In this document: in pieces, positions 59,354 through 64,000 of the stretch
How the letters are laid out: each line of letters opens with the position of its first letter
How positions within the stretch are numbered: the first letter of the stretch is position 1
DNA from: Pseudomonas sp. S35
Lineage (GTDB): Bacteria; Pseudomonadota; Gammaproteobacteria; Pseudomonadales; Pseudomonadaceae
DNA: 64,000 nucleotides
Assembly: GCF_009866765.1 (NCBI RefSeq)
Contig: NZ_CP019431.1
Span: 1,426,001 to 1,490,000 of the forward strand
Direction of reading: 5' to 3'
Translations under genes and position numbers: made by a program
The notes under the pieces: model-generated
What the model was told of the DNA's origin: nothing
Databases searched by the model: none
What the model saw: only the letters and a program-made list of their open reading frames with translations

Positions 59354-60051
59354 GTAGCCCCGACGCGCTCGACACCGCCGGCCTGGACCTGACCCTGGCC
59401 GACACCCAGGCCATCGACGACTGCTGGAACCGCATCGGCATCCACGGCGACAAGTCCTGCCCGCTGCTGGTGGAGCATATCCACTGCCGCAACTGTGCGG
59501 TGTACTCGGCGGCCGCCACGCGCCTGCTGGACCGCTATGCGTTGCAGCAGGACGACCGTCGCCCGGAGGCCGCCGCCGAAGTCGACGAAGAGATTGTCAC
59601 CCGCTCGCTGCTGATGTTCCGCCTTGGCGAAGAATGGCTGGGCATCGCCACCCGGTGCCTGGTGGAAGTGGCGCCGCTGCAACCGATTCACTCGCTGCCG
59701 CACCAACGGTCCCGTGCCTTGCTCGGCGTGGCCAATGTGCGGGGTGCGTTGGTGGCGTGCCTGTCGTTGGTCGAACTGCTCGGCCTGGACAGCACCGGCA
59801 ATGCCGCCAGCGGTGGGCGGATTATGCCGCGCATGCTGATCATCGCCGCACAGGATGGCCCGGTGGTGGTGCCGGTGGACGAAGTGGACGGCATCCATGC
59901 CATCGACGAGCGCACCTTGAACGCGGCGTCGGCGTCGGGTTCCCAGGCCAGTGCACGCTTCACTCAAGGGGTGTTGCAGTGGAAGGGCCGCAGCCTGCGT
60001 TGGCTGGACGAGGCGCAATTGTTGTCCGCCGTGACCCGGAGCCTCACATGA
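59350..60051 (+). CDS. wspD: CheW-like scaffold protein WspD
   Basis: This 233-residue protein has an N-terminal extension of about 80 residues with two cysteine pairs ('KSCPLLVEHIHCRNC') before the CheW domain ('LMFRLGEEWLGIATRCLVEV'). It is the second Wsp coupling protein. It overlaps wspC and wspE by four bases. Confidence 0.92.
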   Translation: MSSPDALDTAGLDLTLADTQAIDDCWNRIGIHGDKSCPLLVEHIHCRNCAVYSAAATRLLDRYALQQDDRRPEAAAEVDEEIVTRSLLMFRLGEEWLGIATRCLVEVAPLQPIHSLPHQRSRALLGVANVRGALVACLSLVELLGLDSTGNAASGGRIMPRMLIIAAQDGPVVVPVDEVDGIHAIDERTLNAASASGSQASARFTQGVLQWKGRSLRWLDEAQLLSAVTRSLT

Positions 60052-62324
60052 CCCCCGATCAGATGCGCGATGCGTCGCTGCTGGAACTGTTCAGCCTGGA
60101 AGCCGATGCACAGACCCAAGTCCTGAGCGCGGGCCTGCTGGCCCTGGAACGCAACCCGACCCAGGCCGACCAGCTTGAGGCGTGCATGCGCGCGGCCCAC
60201 TCGCTCAAGGGCGCGGCGCGCATTGTGGGGGTGGACGCCGGGGTCAGCGTGTCCCATGTCATGGAGGATTGCCTGGTCAGCGCCCAGGAAAGCCGTCTGT
60301 ACCTGCAACCCGAACATATCGACGCCTTGCTGCAAGGCACCGACCTGCTGATGCGCATCGCCACGCCGGGTAACACCGTGGGGCCGGCAGATGTGGACGC
60401 CTATGTGGCGCTGATGGAGCGCTTGCTCGATCCGTCGCAACCGACGGCCAAGGTCGCGCCGCCTGTCACGGTGCCCGAGCCGGTCCCTGTCGTTGAAGAC
60501 CTGCCGCCAGAGCCCGAGCCCGCGCCGCCGGTGACCAGCGACCCGCCACGCCAGAACAAACGCATGACCGAAGGCGGCGAACGCGTCTTGCGCGTCACCG
60601 CCGAGCGCCTGAACAGCCTGTTGGATTTGTCGAGCAAATCCCTGGTGGAAACCCAGCGGCTCAAGCCTTACCTGGCGAGCATGCAGCGCCTCAAGCGTAT
60701 CCAAAGCCAGAGCGTGCGCGCGCTGGACACCTTGGACGGCCAGCTCAAGGCCCTGGATCTGAACCTCGAAGCCCAGGAAGCCCTGGCCGATACCCGCCGC
60801 CTGTTGAGCGAAGCCCAAGCGCTGCTGGCAGAAAAAACCGCCGAGCTGGATGAATTCGGTTGGCAGGCCGGGCAGCGCGCCCAGGTGCTCTACGACACCG
60901 CACTGGCTTGCCGCATGCGTCCGTTTGCCGATGTTCTGGCCGGGCAGGTGCGCATGGTGCGTGACCTCGGCCGCAGCTTGGGCAAGCAAGTGCGCCTGGA
61001 GATCGAGGGCGAAAAGACCCAGGTCGACCGCGACGTGCTGGAAAAGCTTGAAGCGCCGCTCACCCATTTATTGCGCAATGCCGTCGACCACGGCATCGAA
61101 ATGCCCGACCAGCGCCTGCTGGCGGGCAAGCCGGCCGAAGGGCTGATTCGTCTGCGCGCCTCCCATCAGGCCGGTTTGCTGGTGCTGGAACTGAGCGACG
61201 ACGGCAACGGTGTCGACCTGGAGCGCCTGCGCGGCACCATTGTCGACCGGCATCTGTCGACCCTGGAGACGGTGCTGAACCTGAGCGAAGAGGAGCTGCT
61301 GACGTTCCTGTTCCTGCCGGGGTTCAGCCTGCGTGACAAAGTCACCGAAGTGTCCGGGCGCGGCGTCGGGCTGGATGCGGTGCAGCATATGGTCCGCCAA
61401 CTGCGCGGCGCGGTGGTGCTGGAGCAGACGGCGGGGCAGGGCAGCCGTTTTCACCTGGAAGTGCCACTGACCCTCTCGGTGGTGCGCAGCCTGGTGGTGG
61501 AAGTCGGCGAAGAAGCCTATGCGTTCCCGCTGGCGCATATCGAGCGCATGTGCGACCTCGCTCCCGACGACATCGTGCAACTGGAAGGCCGCCAGCATTT
61601 CTGGCACGAAGGCCGGCATGTCGGCCTGGTCGCCGCCAGCCAACTGTTGCAGCGCCCGCCGGGGCAGAGTAATGACGAGACCTTGAAGGTGGTGGTGATC
61701 CGCGAGCGCGATGCGGTGTACGGTATCGCCGTGGAACGCTTTATCGGCGAGCGCACCTTGGTGGTGTTGCCGCTGGATGACCGCCTGGGCAAGGTCCAGG
61801 ATATTTCCGCCGGCGCCTTGCTTGACGACGGCTCGGTGGTGTTGATCGTCGATGTGGAAGACATGCTGCGTTCGGTGGACAAGTTGCTCAACACCGGGCG
61901 CCTGGAACGCATCGCCCGGCGCAGCCAGCAAGCCACCGAAGCACCGCGCAAGCGGGTGCTGGTGGTGGACGACTCGCTCACCGTGCGTGAACTGCAACGC
62001 AAGCTGCTGCTTAATCGTGGTTATGAAGTGGCCGTCGCGGTCGATGGTATGGACGGTTGGAACGCCCTGCGCTCCGAAGACTTCGACCTGCTGATCACTG
62101 ACATTGATATGCCTCGCATGGACGGTATTGAATTGGTCACACTCTTGCGCCGTGATAGTCGCCTGCAGTCTTTGCCGGTGATGGTGGTGTCGTACAAAGA
62201 CCGTGAAGAAGATCGTCGTCGTGGGCTGGACGCTGGCGCCGACTATTACCTGGCCAAGGCCAGTTTCCATGACGACGCGTTGCTGGACGCGGTGGTGGAA
62301 CTGATCGGGGGCGCGCGGGTATGA
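60048..62324 (+). CDS. wspE: Hybrid CheA-type kinase WspE
   Basis: This 758-residue kinase has an HPt domain with phospho-His51 ('AAHSLKGAARIVG'), a Pro-rich linker, a dimerisation helix pair, a HATPase ('HLLRNAVDHGIE'), a CheW domain and a C-terminal receiver with phospho-Asp685 ('LLITDIDMPRMDG'). It donates phosphate to WspR and WspF. The ATG at 60048 overlaps the wspD stop by ATGA. Confidence 0.94.
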   Translation: MTPDQMRDASLLELFSLEADAQTQVLSAGLLALERNPTQADQLEACMRAAHSLKGAARIVGVDAGVSVSHVMEDCLVSAQESRLYLQPEHIDALLQGTDLLMRIATPGNTVGPADVDAYVALMERLLDPSQPTAKVAPPVTVPEPVPVVEDLPPEPEPAPPVTSDPPRQNKRMTEGGERVLRVTAERLNSLLDLSSKSLVETQRLKPYLASMQRLKRIQSQSVRALDTLDGQLKALDLNLEAQEALADTRRLLSEAQALLAEKTAELDEFGWQAGQRAQVLYDTALACRMRPFADVLAGQVRMVRDLGRSLGKQVRLEIEGEKTQVDRDVLEKLEAPLTHLLRNAVDHGIEMPDQRLLAGKPAEGLIRLRASHQAGLLVLELSDDGNGVDLERLRGTIVDRHLSTLETVLNLSEEELLTFLFLPGFSLRDKVTEVSGRGVGLDAVQHMVRQLRGAVVLEQTAGQGSRFHLEVPLTLSVVRSLVVEVGEEAYAFPLAHIERMCDLAPDDIVQLEGRQHFWHEGRHVGLVAASQLLQRPPGQSNDETLKVVVIRERDAVYGIAVERFIGERTLVVLPLDDRLGKVQDISAGALLDDGSVVLIVDVEDMLRSVDKLLNTGRLERIARRSQQATEAPRKRVLVVDDSLTVRELQRKLLLNRGYEVAVAVDGMDGWNALRSEDFDLLITDIDMPRMDGIELVTLLRRDSRLQSLPVMVVSYKDREEDRRRGLDAGADYYLAKASFHDDALLDAVVELIGGARV

Positions 62325-63331
62325 GGATAGCGATCGTCAATGACATGCCCCTGGCGGTGGAGGCCTTGCGCCGCGCCTTGAGTTTCGAGCCCACGCACCA
62401 GGTGGTGTGGGTGGCCAGCAATGGCCTTGAAGCGGTGCAGCGTTGTACCGAATTGACCCCGGACCTGATCCTGATGGACCTGATCATGCCGGTGATGGAC
62501 GGCGTGGAGGCCACGCGCCAGATCATGGCCCAGACCCCGTGCGCGATCCTGTTGGTGACTGTCGACCGTCAGGCCAACATGAGCCGAGTCTTCGAAGCAA
62601 TGGGGCACGGCGCCCTGGATGTGGTGGACACGCCGGCGCTCGGCGTGGGCAATCCCAAGGATGCGGCAGCGCCGCTGTTGCGCAAAATCCTCAATATAGG
62701 CTGGCTGATCGGCCAGCGCGGCAGCCGTGTACGCGCTGAGACCACGTCTGAGCGCAACACCGGTAAACGCCAGAGCCTGGTCGCCATCGGCTCGTCGGCG
62801 GGTGGCCCGGCTGCCCTGGAAATCCTGCTCAAGGGCTTGCCCCGGGACTTTCCCGCCGCCATTGTGCTGGTGCAGCATGTGGACCAGGTGTTCGCCGCCG
62901 GCATGGCCGAGTGGCTGAGCAGCGCCTCCGGCCTGCCGGTTCGCCTGGCCTGCGAAGGTGAGCCACCGCAAAGCGGCGTGGTGCTGCTGGCCGGTACCAA
63001 CCATCACATTCGTTTATTGAAGAACGGCACACTAGCCTATACCGCAGAGCCGGTGAACGAGATTTACCGGCCTTCGATCGACGTGTTCTTCGAAAGCGTG
63101 GCCAGCCACTGGAATGGCGATGCCGTCGGCGTATTGCTGACGGGCATGGGGCGCGATGGGGCCCAGGGCCTCAAGTTACTGCGTGAACAAGGTTATTTGA
63201 CCATCGCCCAGGATCAGCAGAGCTCGGCGGTGTATGGGATGCCCAAAGCGGCGGCGGCGATTGATGCTGCTGTTGAAATTCGCCCACTGGATAGAATTGC
63301 GCCCCGATTGCTGGAGGTCTTTGCAAAATGA
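62321..63331 (+). CDS. wspF: CheB-type methylesterase WspF
   Basis: This 336-residue protein has an N-terminal receiver (phospho-Asp53 in 'LILMDLIMPVMDG') and a C-terminal methylesterase domain with the S-H-D triad ('IGSSAGGPAAL', 'LVQHVDQVF', 'LTGMGRDGA'). It removes methyl groups from WspA and so turns the pathway down; loss of function in relatives gives the wrinkly spreader phenotype. The acidic pocket reads ND rather than DD at residues 7-8 ('AIVNDMP'). Confidence 0.93.
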   Translation: MRIAIVNDMPLAVEALRRALSFEPTHQVVWVASNGLEAVQRCTELTPDLILMDLIMPVMDGVEATRQIMAQTPCAILLVTVDRQANMSRVFEAMGHGALDVVDTPALGVGNPKDAAAPLLRKILNIGWLIGQRGSRVRAETTSERNTGKRQSLVAIGSSAGGPAALEILLKGLPRDFPAAIVLVQHVDQVFAAGMAEWLSSASGLPVRLACEGEPPQSGVVLLAGTNHHIRLLKNGTLAYTAEPVNEIYRPSIDVFFESVASHWNGDAVGVLLTGMGRDGAQGLKLLREQGYLTIAQDQQSSAVYGMPKAAAAIDAAVEIRPLDRIAPRLLEVFAK

Positions 63332-63379
63332 CGACTTTGCGCGGTGCTGGCTTGCAGGTAGTAATTCAGGTGACTGCAC

Positions 63380-64000
63380 ATGAATGATTTACAGATCGAC
63401 GACATCAAGACCGACGAAAATGCCGCCATGGTGTTGCTGGTCGACGACCAGGCCATGATCGGCGAAGCCGTCCGGCGCGGTTTGGCCCATGAAGAAAATA
63501 TCGACTTTCACTTCTGCGCCGACCCGCACCAGGCGATTGCCCAGGCCATCCGTATCAAGCCGACGGTGATCCTGCAGGACTTGGTGATGCCCGGTCTTGA
63601 CGGCCTGACCCTGGTGCGCGAATACCGTAACCATCCGGCCACACAGAACATCCCGATCATCGTGCTTTCCACCAAGGAAGATCCGCTGATCAAGAGTGCG
63701 GCGTTCTCGGCCGGGGCCAACGATTACCTGGTCAAGCTGCCGGACAATATCGAACTGGTGGCGCGCATTCGCTATCACTCGCGGTCCTACATGACGCTGT
63801 TGCAGCGTGATGCAGCCTACCGTGCGCTGCGGGTCAGCCAGCAACAGCTGTTGGACACCAACCTGGTGCTGCAACGGCTGATGAACTCCGATGGGTTGAC
63901 CGGGCTGTCCAACCGCCGCCACTTTGACGAATACCTGGAGCTGGAATGGCGTCGTGCCATGCGCGACCAGACCCAGCTGTCGTTGCTGATGATCGATGTG
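63380..64000 (+). CDS. wspR: Diguanylate cyclase WspR (partial, runs off the window)
   Basis: The gene begins at ATG 63380, 48 bases after wspF, and stays open to the window edge. The visible 207 residues hold a receiver domain (acidic D22, D23; phospho-Asp67 in '[10 protein letters not shown]'; Lys in 'YLVKLP'), a coiled linker ('[20 protein letters not shown]') and the start of a GGDEF domain ('[24 protein letters not shown]'). Phosphorylated WspR makes c-di-GMP. The end is beyond the window. Confidence 0.93.
   Translation, partial: MNDLQIDDIKTDENAAMVLLVDDQAMIGEAVRRGLAHEENIDFHFCADPHQAIAQAIRIKPTVILQDLVMPGLDGLTLVREYRNHPATQNIPIIVLSTKEDPLIKSAAFSAGANDYLVKLPDNIELVARIRYHSRSYMTLLQRDAAYRALRVSQQQLLDTNLVLQRLMNSDGLTGLSNRRHFDEYLELEWRRAMRDQTQLSLLMIDV

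Overview
The window looks like chromosomal DNA of a Pseudomonas of the P. fluorescens group. The protein sequences are Pseudomonas-like throughout. Gene order follows Pseudomonas neighbourhoods: argF/grxD/bfr/bfd/prx/rnt/pyrC/motY/argG, nth-rnf-metG-mrp, fdxA-mutS-cinA-recA-recX, erdR-dgkA, finR-fpr and wspABCDEFR. GC-rich REP palindromes of the TGTGGGAG..CTTGC..CTCCCACA type recur between genes. No tRNA, rRNA, CRISPR array or complete insertion sequence was seen.

Layout. 0-13 kb: a Cys-tRNA(Pro) deacylase, an orphan ABC ATPase overlapping argF, a molybdopterin oxidoreductase, grxD, bacterioferritin and its ferredoxin with a Fur box, a 2-Cys peroxiredoxin, rnt-pyrC, motY, argG and an orphan LuxR-type response regulator. 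13-21 kb: a 59-residue protein, nth, an Rnf-like operon with no rnfC, metG and mrp. 21-29 kb: the GacA-controlled RNA rsmZ, fdxA and mutS, then a SOS-type repressor with its operators, a short repressor-controlled transcription unit and a holin gene (the usual tailocin insertion site, here without a tailocin), then cinA-recA-recX. 29-42.7 kb: mostly housekeeping genes (LOG protein, DTW tRNA enzyme, erdR, dgkA, finR/fpr, trmO, a pseudouridine synthase-like protein, rimO, kup, an old yellow enzyme). 42.7-55 kb: opgD, then a polyamine island comprising a Tat-exported probable spermidine dehydrogenase, two aminobutyraldehyde-type dehydrogenases, a complete YdcSTUV-like ABC importer and a LysR regulator. 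55.9 kb to the end: the Wsp surface-sensing operon, with wspR cut by the window edge.

How it works together. The polyamine island could import polyamines and oxidise spermidine via 4-aminobutyraldehyde to GABA. The Wsp genes form one chain from receptor to diguanylate cyclase. prtR, recA and recX link to DNA damage through a LexA box before recA and a separate set of ATGC-N6-GCAT sites around prtR. bfr, bfd, fdxA, fpr and the peroxiredoxin form an iron and redox group.

The observations most worth following are: (1) an Rnf-type operon lacking rnfC and most of the membrane iron-sulfur cysteines; (2) at the tailocin site, a SOS-type repressor controlling a ~270-nt unit with a 34-codon ORF; (3) a bacterioferritin that keeps its haem ligand but has lost half of its ferroxidase ligands; (4) a pseudouridine synthase-like protein without its catalytic Asp.
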